A stretch of 64,000 bases of DNA from Arthrobacter alpinus (GTDB lineage Bacteria > Actinomycetota > Actinomycetes > Actinomycetales > Micrococcaceae), in contig NZ_FNTV01000001.1 in the NCBI RefSeq assembly GCF_900105965.1, forward strand, positions 1,240,001 to 1,304,000, given 5' to 3'. Shown piece after piece: positions 53,937 to 61,719 of this stretch (its first letter is position 1; each line of letters begins with the position of its first letter). Both the position numbers and the translations under genes were made by a program. The notes below the pieces were generated by a model. That model did not search any database and was not told where the DNA came from. It worked only from the letters and a program-made list of their open reading frames with translations.

Positions 53937-55405
53937 AGCTGCGCCGCCGGGTTCGGATGGGCCATGACCCACTCGGCGAACTTCGCCTGCCACATCGCGT
54001 TCATCGGGTACAGGCCCTCAACGCTGTGACCCTCGGTCACCATCTGCGCGATGAACCGTTCTTCGTGCTCCTGGGCGATGGCGGCGTCGGCCACCTCCTG
54101 CACCAACGACGGCGGGATCACCAGTACGCCGTCGGCGTCGCCGACAATGATGTCGCCGGGTTGAACGGTGGCGCCACCGCAGGAAATGGTCAGATCCGTG
54201 TCCCAGGGAATGTGCTTGCGGCCCAAAACGGCCGGGTGGGCGCCGGTGAAGAAGGTGGGCATGTCCAGGGCCGCAACGGCCGCTACATCGCGAACACCGC
54301 CGTCGGTCACAATGGCCGCGGCCCCCTTGATTTGGGCGCGCAGGGCCAGAATGTCGCCAACCGTCCCCGTACCCGGCTCGCCTCGGGCCTCCATGACCAG
54401 CACGTCGCCTTCGTTGAGGGTGTTGATGATGCGCTTTTGGGCGTTGTAACCGCCGCCGTGGGTCTTGAACAGGTCCTCCCGGTTGGGTACGTACCGAAGG
54501 GTGCGGGCCGTGCCGGCGATCCGCACCTCCGGGCGTGTGCACTTGAGCCCATCGATGCTGACGTTGTTCAGGCCGCGCTGGCGCAACTGGGCGCTGAGGG
54601 TGGCCGTCCCCACGCTGGTCAACTTGCGTTTGAGCTCTGCACTGAGGCCCTTCGGAGCCAGGCCCGCTGCTTCGGCCGAACCCCAAGCGTCCTCCCTTTC
54701 GTTGTCGGTAATCCTGGGCCTGCTGCCAAAGTCCGCCATTTCCGCGGCACCTTGAACAACGACCGTCCGGAGCCGGCCGGTGCATTGACCGGTGCCGGGG
54801 GAGTCCACCTCAACTTCGAGGACATCACCGGGAACGGCAACCGAAGAACCGGCGGGAGTGCCTGTGAGGATCACGTCTCCAGGTTCCAGGGTCATCAACT
54901 GGGACAGGTCAGCCACGATCTGGCTGAAGGAGAAGATCAGCCCGGCAGAAGAGTCGTCCTGAACGAGCTCACCGTTGAGCCAGGTACGGACCCGCAGGGC
55001 AGCAGGGTCGAGCCCCGCCGCTGGGATGAGAGCCGGGCCAAACGGGGTGAAGCCGTCGCCCGACTTGGACCGAACGTTGGAGCCCTTGTCGGCGTATTTG
55101 AGGTCGTACACACCTAGGTCATTACTGGAAGTGACGTAACCAACATACTGCCAGGCCTCTTCCACGCCAACGCGCCGGGCTGCGCTGCCGATGACCAGGG
55201 CAATCTCGCCCTCGTAGGCAAGTAACTCACATCCAGCCGGTCGCTCGATCACTGAACCGCTCAGGCTCAGCGAGGAAGAAGCCTTCAAGAAGTACGACGG
55301 CGTGGCGGGTGTGCGTCCTCGTTGATCGGCCCGTGACTTGTATGACAAATGCACGGCGATGACCTTGCCCGCCTGCTTCACGGTGGCTGCGGTGACCTGT
55401 TCCAC
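53933..55405 (-). CDS. Fused FAH-family and RraA-family protein, likely HpaG-type isomerase/decarboxylase
   Basis: The 490-residue protein has an N-terminal fumarylacetoacetate hydrolase domain (about 1-245; YEGEIALVIGSAARRV with metal-ligand Glu residues, GYVTSSNDLGVYDLKY, PGDVILTGTPAGSS). A linker (about 245-290) leads to an RraA-type domain (about 290-460; AAIVTDGGVRDVAAVAAL with the intact Arg-Asp, PTFFTGAHPAVL, VQPGDIIVGDADGVLVI). In the homoprotocatechuate route HpaG isomerises and decarboxylates the ring-cleavage acid and in E. coli is two FAH domains; here the second is RraA-like. The GTG at 55405 follows AGGAG; an in-frame TTG at 55465 lies over the putative operator and is less likely. 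First gene of the operon. Confidence 0.82.
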   Translation of the reverse strand: MEQVTAATVKQAGKVIAVHLSYKSRADQRGRTPATPSYFLKASSSLSLSGSVIERPAGCELLAYEGEIALVIGSAARRVGVEEAWQYVGYVTSSNDLGVYDLKYADKGSNVRSKSGDGFTPFGPALIPAAGLDPAALRVRTWLNGELVQDDSSAGLIFSFSQIVADLSQLMTLEPGDVILTGTPAGSSVAVPGDVLEVEVDSPGTGQCTGRLRTVVVQGAAEMADFGSRPRITDNEREDAWGSAEAAGLAPKGLSAELKRKLTSVGTATLSAQLRQRGLNNVSIDGLKCTRPEVRIAGTARTLRYVPNREDLFKTHGGGYNAQKRIINTLNEGDVLVMEARGEPGTGTVGDILALRAQIKGAAAIVTDGGVRDVAAVAALDMPTFFTGAHPAVLGRKHIPWDTDLTISCGGATVQPGDIIVGDADGVLVIPPSLVQEVADAAIAQEHEERFIAQMVTEGHSVEGLYPMNAMWQAKFAEWVMAHPNPAAQL

Positions 55406-55450
55406 GGAACGCTCCTGGAAGGTGTTGATGACCTCTAGATGAGATATGAA

Positions 55451-55462
55451 ATCGTATACAAT
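55451..55462. promoter_or_regulatory. Near-palindrome ATCGTATACAAT, candidate GntR operator for the hpa operon
   Basis: ATCGTATACAAT is symmetric except at one position pair, with GTATAC at its centre. It lies 46-57 bases upstream of the GTG start of the first hpa-operon gene. Many FCD-type GntR regulators bind short palindromes of the TTGTATACAA kind, and such a regulator is encoded in this operon. Confidence 0.5.
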
Positions 55463-55517
55463 CAACGTAGGTCAGTGAGCTGGATCACGTCAAGAGCCTG
55501 GTAAACCCGGCGTTAGC

Positions 55518-55576
55518 GGAGATTCGATCTCCTCACGGGCCGTGTAACCGGCAGGTGGGTTACGTAGCCACCCACC
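55518..55576 (+). promoter_or_regulatory. Leader region with three potential stem-loops, two mutually exclusive
   Basis: The 5' region of the patatin gene holds GGAGAT-TCG-ATCTCC (55518-55532). It also holds GTAACC, eight bases, GGTTAC (55544-55563) and GGTGGGT, nine bases, ACCCACC (55554-55576). The last two share bases 55558-55560 and overlap in space, so they cannot form together. Alternative stems are the usual layout of an attenuator, but no T-run follows and the DNA is GC-rich, so chance pairing is possible. Confidence 0.3.
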
Positions 55577-55662
55577 GTGCCGTTGTTGCGGACGCTTGTG
55601 TGCCGTTCCGCGTGCGTGATAGATTTTCCTCAATCGTGATCGACGAGCAGGAGGTGAGACCC

Positions 55663-55716
55663 ATGAACGCAGTATCCGCAATGGGCGCTCCCTGCACTCC
55701 GCAATCGCTCGACTGA
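55663..55716 (+). CDS. Putative 17-residue leader peptide upstream of the patatin gene
   Basis: An ATG at 55663 follows a near-perfect ribosome-binding site (AGGAGGTGA) and opens a 17-codon frame, MNAVSAMGAPCTPQSLD, ending TGA at 55714-55716. Four bases later AGTCGCC (55720-55726) is the exact complement of GGCGACT (55758-55764), which lies between the patatin ribosome-binding site and its ATG at 55768. A ribosome finishing the small frame would cover the first arm and could free the patatin start. This is an inferred translational-attenuation layout; I recognise no peptide family. Confidence 0.45.
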   Translation: MNAVSAMGAPCTPQSLD

Positions 55717-55767
55717 GTCAGTCGCCACTGGGAGCCCCGAACAGGCAATTCGCGAAAGGCGACTCCC

Positions 55768-56760
55768 ATGAATTCAATACCTTTTTCAACTCGGCACATA
55801 ACCTTGGCGACGGCCACCATTCACCCGGATTCCTTCCAGGACCAGCCACGCTTCAATGCCACGACGACGTTGGCCGCCGCCGGCGGTCGCGCATTGGTCC
55901 TCGGCGGTGGAGGGTCGACAGGAAACGCCTGGTTGATCGGCGTCACTGCTGGCCTCTTCGAAACAGGCGTGGATGTGACGGGCGCCGATCTCATCATCGG
56001 AACGTCAGCTGGATCGACAGCCGCAGCCCAGATAACGGGGGCAAGCCCAACCCAATTGTTTGCCGACACCCTGGCCGCCGTTTCCGTGGCGCAAAAAGCG
56101 CCACCTGGAACCGAGAAGGGGCAGGCTCCGGTCCTGCCAGTGGATCATCTGGGGAGGATCAAAAAGATCATCGCTGCCGCCCAGAACCCGGCTGAAATGC
56201 GGCACAGGTTGGGGGCTTCAGCGCTCGAGATGGAGTCGGCGCTGGATGGCTCATGGTCAACTCGGTGGCGCTCGACAGTGGCCGCCCGGCTGCCCTGCCA
56301 GGACTGGCCCGAACAGGAGGTGGTCATCACGGCGGTTGATGCCACGACGGGTGAGCCTGTGATGTTCGACCGCCACAGCGGCGTGGACTTGGCGGACGCC
56401 GTTGCCGCGAGCTGCTCCAGCGGGCTCCCCTACAGGATCGGGGACAACGCCTTCATCGATGGCGGCTACCGACGGTCCGGCGAGAACGCTGACCTGGCCG
56501 CCGGTTTTGAGCGGGTGCTGTTACTTTCGCCCTTCGGCGGAAAGTCTTTGCAGCCCTTGGCCTGGGGACTGCAACTCTCGGCGCAGCTCGAGGAACTTGA
56601 CGCAGGCGGAAGCAGGGTCGAAACAATCTCCCCGGACACCAGTGCCGAGTACATGTTCGGGGCCAACGCCATGGATCTGTCGATGCGTCCGTCCGCCGCC
56701 AGGGCTGGTTACGAGCAAGGCAAAGCACTTGCCGAACGGCTGGGGGAATTCTGGCACTAA
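55768..56760 (+). CDS. Patatin-like phospholipase
   Basis: The 330-residue protein has the patatin catalytic set: oxyanion-hole glycines in LVLGGGGSTGNAW (about 43-55), nucleophile elbow IIGTSAGSTAAA (G-x-S-x-G) and the Asp in FIDGGYRRSGENAD. It would hydrolyse acyl esters, for instance phospholipids. The first 30 residues are not conserved-looking and show no clear signal peptide. GAAAGG precedes the ATG at 55768. It is divergent from the hpa operon, with a 300-base leader containing a small frame and potential stem-loops. Confidence 0.87.
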   Translation: MNSIPFSTRHITLATATIHPDSFQDQPRFNATTTLAAAGGRALVLGGGGSTGNAWLIGVTAGLFETGVDVTGADLIIGTSAGSTAAAQITGASPTQLFADTLAAVSVAQKAPPGTEKGQAPVLPVDHLGRIKKIIAAAQNPAEMRHRLGASALEMESALDGSWSTRWRSTVAARLPCQDWPEQEVVITAVDATTGEPVMFDRHSGVDLADAVAASCSSGLPYRIGDNAFIDGGYRRSGENADLAAGFERVLLLSPFGGKSLQPLAWGLQLSAQLEELDAGGSRVETISPDTSAEYMFGANAMDLSMRPSAARAGYEQGKALAERLGEFWH

Positions 56761-56798
56761 CCCCATTCCCTAAGCCGCCTCGGTAGCAGAGATGCGCG

Positions 56799-56827
56799 GG
56801 GGCCAGCGGTTCGATTCCGGTGGCCCC
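56799..56827 (+). terminator. GC-rich hairpin after the patatin gene
   Basis: GGGGCCA (56799-56805) pairs with TGGCCCC (56821-56827), with an inner CGG/CCG pair set around TTCGATT. It begins 38 bases after the patatin stop. The inner GGTTCGATTCC resembles a tRNA T-arm, but no complete cloverleaf is present. A Rho-assisted terminator is the simplest reading. The rest of the gap to 57021 (about 190 bases) holds no gene I can support. Confidence 0.35.
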
Positions 56828-57020
56828 TGGCTCCTTCGCCAGGTGACGGACGCCTGAAGGCCGGTGATTTCCCCGAAAGGTGAGCAGGTGAGACCTTCCC
56901 GGATGGGTCGTGCCCGGCCTCGGCCGCTGTCAGCCCTAACCTCGATGCAATCGGTTGCCATAAGCTAATGTTGATCTGGCATGCGCCGATTTCACCCATC
57001 AGAAGCTAGGGAATGCTTTC

Positions 57021-57326
57021 ATGGCAGAGACATTTTTTCAGGTTGTTGTCCGCTACACGGTTAAGGCCGGAGAGGTCAGCACTGTCATGGCATTGCTGGG
57101 TGAGATGGCCGTCGCCACACGAGCCGAGGCTGGCAACATGGCTTACGATTTCTACCAAGGAGTCGAGGATCCGACGCAGATCGTCATCCTCGAACGCTAC
57201 ACCGATGCGGCTGGTTTCGCGGCCCATCGCGAGTATGAACACATCGAGCGGATTGGGGCCTTGCAGATTATTCCGCGACTTGCCAGCCGATCCATCCAGA
57301 CGTTTGAGAACGCCTCTGATGCCTAG
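57021..57326 (+). CDS. Antibiotic biosynthesis monooxygenase (ABM) domain protein
   Basis: This 101-residue protein is a single ferredoxin-like ABM domain: VVVRYTVKAGEVSTVMALLG, then TRAEAGNMAYDFYQGVEDP, IVILERYTDAAGFAAHREYE and IIPRLASRSIQTFE. Members act as cofactor-free monooxygenases or as small detoxifying and binding proteins. The ATG at 57021 follows AGGGAA. It stands alone between the patatin gene and a convergent gene, and no partner is evident. Confidence 0.85.
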   Translation: MAETFFQVVVRYTVKAGEVSTVMALLGEMAVATRAEAGNMAYDFYQGVEDPTQIVILERYTDAAGFAAHREYEHIERIGALQIIPRLASRSIQTFENASDA

Positions 57327-57550
57327 CCGGGATTTAGTTTAGCTCCCTGGGCTGCTCCTGGGATCGGTGGATGCCACTATTCGTGACTTGGCGGATCTAA
57401 GCACCCAGAGCGGCGCTGCCGATCCCGTACAGCTCCCGCACGTCGCAGAGCGTGGTGGAGAACTCCTCGCAGGAACGCCTCACGAACGCCTCCGGTGTGG
57501 ATTGACCGTGCTGATCAACGGAATCAGGCAAAGAGCACGTGCTTCGGAAG

Positions 57551-58120
57551 CTACGAGAGGGATTCCTCAGTGGCTTCTTCATCGTGGGTATCGACTTGGG
57601 CCGGCGCTTCCGCCGGGCCGGACTCCAAATAAGAGCTGCGATGGCGGCGAGCCTCAGCCAACTTGAAGAGGCGTTCGGCGGCCACGCTGTCACCCTCCTG
57701 CTCCAGGAGTGAACCGGCAGCCATGAGGGCTTCGGCCGCTACAGCGTTTTCGCGGTAATCCAGAAAAGCTCGTGCGGCTGGCTCAGCGGTGATCTCGCTG
57801 ATCTGGGCGCTGACCCGGCTGGCGTCCGCCAGCGAATAGCCGTGTCCCAGCTCGTACACCTCGTGATAGAGGACGCCATAGTTTTCTTCCCTAAAGTCCA
57901 TGGATCGGTCCAGGCGTGCCTTCAGCTCGGTTTGTTCGGCGGGGGACAAATCATCGACCTCCAGCCCGAGCCGCTGAGCAAACTCACGCAGGTAGGCCAC
58001 GCTGGCAAGGGGCATTTCGCTGTTCCGTGGAAGTGCCTCAGGCATTTCGGGGAACTGGCGGGGCGCGGCGGAAAAGAGGGCAAGGAATTTTTGGATCAGG
58101 GCGTTCAAGGTGTTCTCCAT
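57551..58120 (-). CDS. Conserved-looking hypothetical protein downstream of the second importer operon
   Basis: The 189-residue product starts MENTLNALIQKFLALFSAAP. It is rich in Glu, Ala and Leu with predicted helices (LREFAQRLGLEVDDLSPAEQ, YGVLYHEVYELGHGYSLADA, AAEALMAAGSLLEQEGDSVA) and a very acidic C-terminus. I recognise no domain. It follows the fused ATPase gene by 66 bases on the same strand and may be co-transcribed. Codon use matches the surroundings and the opposite strand has no better candidate, so it is probably real. An ATG at 58144 is an alternative start. Confidence 0.6.
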   Translation of the reverse strand: MENTLNALIQKFLALFSAAPRQFPEMPEALPRNSEMPLASVAYLREFAQRLGLEVDDLSPAEQTELKARLDRSMDFREENYGVLYHEVYELGHGYSLADASRVSAQISEITAEPAARAFLDYRENAVAAEALMAAGSLLEQEGDSVAAERLFKLAEARRHRSSYLESGPAEAPAQVDTHDEEATEESLS

Positions 58121-58186
58121 CGGTAAAAGCTGCCCTGTAATCATCCCAGTTTCTCCTGAGCGTTGCCCCTTATTTCCCAGTGATCC

Positions 58187-59830
58187 TCACCGCACTGGTG
58201 TGGCGGCCAACAGGGAACGGGTGTACGGATGCTGCGGATCGGTAAACACCTGTTCCGTTGCCCCGGCCTCAACAACTTCTCCCGCGCGCATCACCAGTAC
58301 CTCATCACTCATATGTCTGATGACGGACAGGTCATGGGAGATAAACAGGTAGCTCAGCCCCAGGCGTTGCTGAAGTTCGTCGAGGAGATCAAGGACCTGC
58401 GCTTGAATGGAAACATCCAATGCCGAGACAGGCTCATCACAGATCAGGATCTTTGGATTCGGGGCAAGCGCTCGGGCAATGGCCAGGCGTTGACGTTGAC
58501 CACCCGAGAGTGTGTTGGGATTGCGGCCGGCCAAACTGGCATCCAACCCCACCAGCTGCAGCAGCTCAGCAATACCTACAGTGTGGGCGCGTTGGCTTCT
58601 CGTTGCGCCAAAGCTCAAGGCGTCAGCCAAGAGAGATCCCACAGAAAGCCTGGGGTCGAAGGAGGAAAGCGGGTCTTGATAGATAGCGCCCAACGCCGAG
58701 CGGCGGCTTCGACGGGCCGGTTCAGGAATGTGGCTCCAGGGCTCGCCAAAAAGCTCCACGACGCCGGAGTCCGGAGTCAGCAGCCCCAAGGCCATCCGGG
58801 CAGTGGTGGTTTTACCGGATCCGGACTCGCCCACCACCCCCAAGGTGCGCCCCGGCAGGAGAGCAAAGTCAACACCCCGTACAGCTTTGAAATGGCCGGA
58901 TCTCCCCAAGGGGAAGGTCTTGGAAACTCCGCGGGCGCTCAGCAGTGGCCGCACGGCGTCGGACTGCCCAACGTTAGGTGCAGCCGTCGAAACGGGTTCG
59001 CGGCCCGAAGAGGCCGGGACGTTGGCGGCGGGGGACAGCCGGGTGAAGCGTGGTTTCCCTGTCGGAACGGCAGCCAAGAGCTCACGAGTGTACGGGTGTT
59101 GCGGATCATTCAGGATCAATTCACGGGGGCCGCGCTCCACGATGCGCCCGTCCTTCATCACCGCAATCGAATCGGCAACTGTGGCCACCGTTGCAAGATC
59201 GTGGCTGATCAACAGCATGCCCGAACCCGCCTGACGCAAGTCACCCAGGAGCCCCATGACCGATGCCGCGATGGTTGCATCCAGGGCAGTGGTGGGTTCA
59301 TCGGCAATGATGAGAGCAGGGTTCATGGCGATGGCCGAAGCAATCAGTGCCCGCTGACGCATACCACCCGAGAGTTCCCCGGATCGCTGGCCAGCCCTGC
59401 GGACAGGGTCATCGAGTCCCACGGCCTCGAGTAGTTCAATCACACGCGCGGCCCGTTCCGCTCCGGAACTTGAGGAGTGCAGACGCAGGGCGTCGTCGAT
59501 TTCTTTGCCCACGGTTCTTAGCGGATCGAGGGAGGTCAACGCATCCTGCAGAATCAACCCCACGTGCTTGCCGCGGAGGGCGCGCCAACTTCGTTGCGAA
59601 TAGTTCTTGGCATGGTGTCCGGCAACGTCCAGGGTATCCACGTGCACGCGCGAGTCGGGCCCGGCCAGGCCCATAAGGGATCTCGCGGTCACTGACTTGC
59701 CGGAGCCGGATTCACCCACCAGCGCCAAACATTCACCGGGGTACACCGTAAAGGAAACGCCGCTAACCACGCTGGTCCCGCCAAAGGAGACGTTGAGGTC
59801 CTCCACCTGCAGGATGGGAGAAATGTTCAT
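58187..59830 (-). CDS. Fused double ATPase of a Dpp-type ABC importer (DppD-DppF fusion)
   Basis: The 547-residue protein contains two full ABC domains. The first (about 5-255) has ALVGESGSGKSVTARSLMGL, LSGGMRQRALIASAIAM and LIIADEPTTALD. The second (about 290-545) has GVVGESGSGKTTTARMALGL, LSGGQRQRLAIARAL and ILICDEPVSALD. Each ends with the oligopeptide-importer HPYTR element. The start overlaps the DppC permease stop (ATGA). One polypeptide thus supplies both nucleotide-binding domains, as in GsiA/YejF-type importers. Confidence 0.92.
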   Translation of the reverse strand: MNISPILQVEDLNVSFGGTSVVSGVSFTVYPGECLALVGESGSGKSVTARSLMGLAGPDSRVHVDTLDVAGHHAKNYSQRSWRALRGKHVGLILQDALTSLDPLRTVGKEIDDALRLHSSSSGAERAARVIELLEAVGLDDPVRRAGQRSGELSGGMRQRALIASAIAMNPALIIADEPTTALDATIAASVMGLLGDLRQAGSGMLLISHDLATVATVADSIAVMKDGRIVERGPRELILNDPQHPYTRELLAAVPTGKPRFTRLSPAANVPASSGREPVSTAAPNVGQSDAVRPLLSARGVSKTFPLGRSGHFKAVRGVDFALLPGRTLGVVGESGSGKTTTARMALGLLTPDSGVVELFGEPWSHIPEPARRSRRSALGAIYQDPLSSFDPRLSVGSLLADALSFGATRSQRAHTVGIAELLQLVGLDASLAGRNPNTLSGGQRQRLAIARALAPNPKILICDEPVSALDVSIQAQVLDLLDELQQRLGLSYLFISHDLSVIRHMSDEVLVMRAGEVVEAGATEQVFTDPQHPYTRSLLAATPVR

Positions 59831-60720
59831 CGAGACTCACCTGACTTCAATGATCTAGAGAGCACCGTGGAGGCCGCAGCCACCAGCACGATGGCCAGCC
59901 CGGGGAAAAACGTCATCCACCACGCCAACGAAAGATAGGTGCGTCCGGCAGAGAGCATGCTGCCCCATTCTGGTGCCGGTGGCGGTGTTCCGAGACCCAA
60001 GAAACTCAGCGAAGCCGCCCAGAGAATCGCCTGGCCCAATCCCAGCGTTGCAAGCACCCCCAAGGGAGCGAGGGCGTTGGGCAGGATGTGAACTGTGAGA
60101 ATGCGGAAGCGGCTCCGTCCGAGTACCGTGGCGGCCTCGACCATGGATGAGGAACGCAGCGCGATGATCTGCGCGCGGATCATCCGGGCATAGCCGGGCG
60201 CGCTGGTCAACCCCACAGCTATGACTGTCGTGGTCACGCCGGGTCCAGCCAGTGCAATAAAGATCAGGGCCAGAAGAAGGCCGGGCAGGGCAAAAAGAAC
60301 CTCTAGAATCCGACCGATCCCAAAGTCCAGCCACCGGCCACCAAAGCCGGCAATAGTTCCCAGCACCAAAGCCAATCCAAGCCCTGTGGCTGTGGCCGCC
60401 GCCCCAATGAGCAAGGAGGGCCGTGAACCGTGAACGATGCGTGAGTAGATATCGCGCCCGGATTCGTCGGTGCCCAGAAAGTGCCCGCCACCGGGGGCGG
60501 AGAAGGCATCTGCCGGGTTGATGGCCAGCGGGTCAACAGGCGCCAGAAAGCTCGGGGCGATGGCAGCAATGATAAAAAAGAGAAGGACGACGGCGGATGC
60601 CACCAGTGGAATCCGCGAGGCAAATCGCTTGAATGCGGTGGCGCCCGGGCGAGCCGTCCGAGCTGCATGGGGCATCAGCAGCGGGTCCCCTGCGGGCAGG
60701 CTCGATTCTCGTAGGCTCAT
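59827..60720 (-). CDS. DppC-type ABC importer permease
   Basis: The 297-residue membrane protein has the DppC pattern: AFSAPGGGHFLGTDESGRDI, then YSRIVHGSRPSLLIG, the loop MVEAATVLGRSRFRILTVHI and AILWAASLSFLGLGTPPP. It ends SLKSGESR. Overlaps on both sides (ATGA) place it firmly in the importer operon. Confidence 0.92.
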   Translation of the reverse strand: MSLRESSLPAGDPLLMPHAARTARPGATAFKRFASRIPLVASAVVLLFFIIAAIAPSFLAPVDPLAINPADAFSAPGGGHFLGTDESGRDIYSRIVHGSRPSLLIGAAATATGLGLALVLGTIAGFGGRWLDFGIGRILEVLFALPGLLLALIFIALAGPGVTTTVIAVGLTSAPGYARMIRAQIIALRSSSMVEAATVLGRSRFRILTVHILPNALAPLGVLATLGLGQAILWAASLSFLGLGTPPPAPEWGSMLSAGRTYLSLAWWMTFFPGLAIVLVAAASTVLSRSLKSGESR

Positions 60721-61705
60721 GAACGTCCAATCCGGGGGTCGACGATGCGTTCGAGAACATCGGACAGGGCCATGATCACGATGTAGACGGTGGCAGAAAG
60801 CAGCGCCACGCCGGTAACTAGCGGGATATCCCTGGAGGTGACGGCGGAGAGTAACGACCGGCCGATGCCGGGGCGGGCAAAAATCGACTCAACAACAACT
60901 GCACCGGAGAGCAGCGACCCCAAAGCCCAGCCTGAAAGCGCAATGCCCGGCAGCGCCGCGTGGCGCAATGAATGACGCAACAAAACACCCGTCTCCGATT
61001 CGCCCCGGGCGCGGGCGGACAGAGCAAACTCCGAGCGTTGGGCCTGGGCCATGGTGTCGCGCATGACCTGGCCCAAGAATCCCGCCAACGGCAATGCCAA
61101 AGTAATGACTGGCAGTATCAGCCCGGCGGGGGAGTTGGAGCTGACAGGGGGAAGCCAGCCGAGCATGGAGGAAAAAACCATGATCAACACGCTGGCGAGC
61201 CAGAAATGTGGCACGGCGGCAGAAGCGATTTCCAATCCTGAGGCCAATGCTGAACCCACCACGCCGCCGCGGGAGGACAAAACAGCAAGGACAAGTGCCG
61301 TGACCCACGCGACCAGGAGGGCAAGCGCGGCGAGGATCAACGTTGCGGGAAGCAGTTCACCGAGAACCTCCGCCACGGGACTTTTCAGTGCATACGATGT
61401 GCCCAGATCTCCCGTTGCCAGCTGCCCCATCTGACGGACATATTGGACGGCCAAAGGCAGGTCCAGACCATACTGGGCACGGGCCGCTGCCAGGGCCTCG
61501 GGCGAGGCCTGGGAACCCGGTCCACCCATGATCGCTTCGGCCGGATCCCCGGGAATCATGCGGAGGCCAAAGAAGATGGCTGTGGCAACTGCCCACAGAA
61601 CAAAGATGCCCCCAAGATTTTGCCCAGTATCCAACGGATGGATATTCGCACAAGTCGGGTCGGCTCGGAGTGAGACGGTGCGGTTCTGCTCATCGATAGG
61701 GGCAT
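60717..61705 (-). CDS. DppB-type ABC importer permease, split by a one-base shift at 61609-61613
   Basis: Most of the protein lies in one frame: GGIFVLWAVATAIFFGLRMI, LDLPLAVQYVRQMGQLATGD, SARARGESETGVLLRHSLRH and VESIFARPGIGRSLL. Its N-terminus (MPLSMSRTAPSHSEPTRLVR, then ISIRWILGKIL) is in another frame. Adding one base to the five-base C run at 61609-61613 joins the two and gives 329 residues, normal for DppB. The frame containing the main part also runs upstream into the solute-binding gene, but that sequence is shadow. It follows the solute-binding protein by 14 bases. Confidence 0.82.
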
Positions 61706-61719
61706 CTGGTGAACTTAAG

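Noticed and set aside
53957-55117. Long plus-strand open frame opposite the FAH-RraA gene
   Set aside because: No recognisable motif, and the minus-strand frame has two clear domains.
56772-56835. Possible tRNA: GGTTCGATTCC inside a paired GGGGCCA/TGGCCCC segment
   Set aside because: The T-arm resemblance is not matched by a D-arm, anticodon arm or acceptor stem of proper length, one T-stem pair mismatches, and no CCA-type end follows. It is better read as a plain hairpin.
57397-57550. Minus-strand tail ending VRELYGIGSAALGA that looks faintly protein-like
   Set aside because: No start, ribosome-binding site or conserved domain; the upstream part of the frame is shadow of the hypothetical gene at 57551. 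Possibly a worn gene remnant, not supportable.
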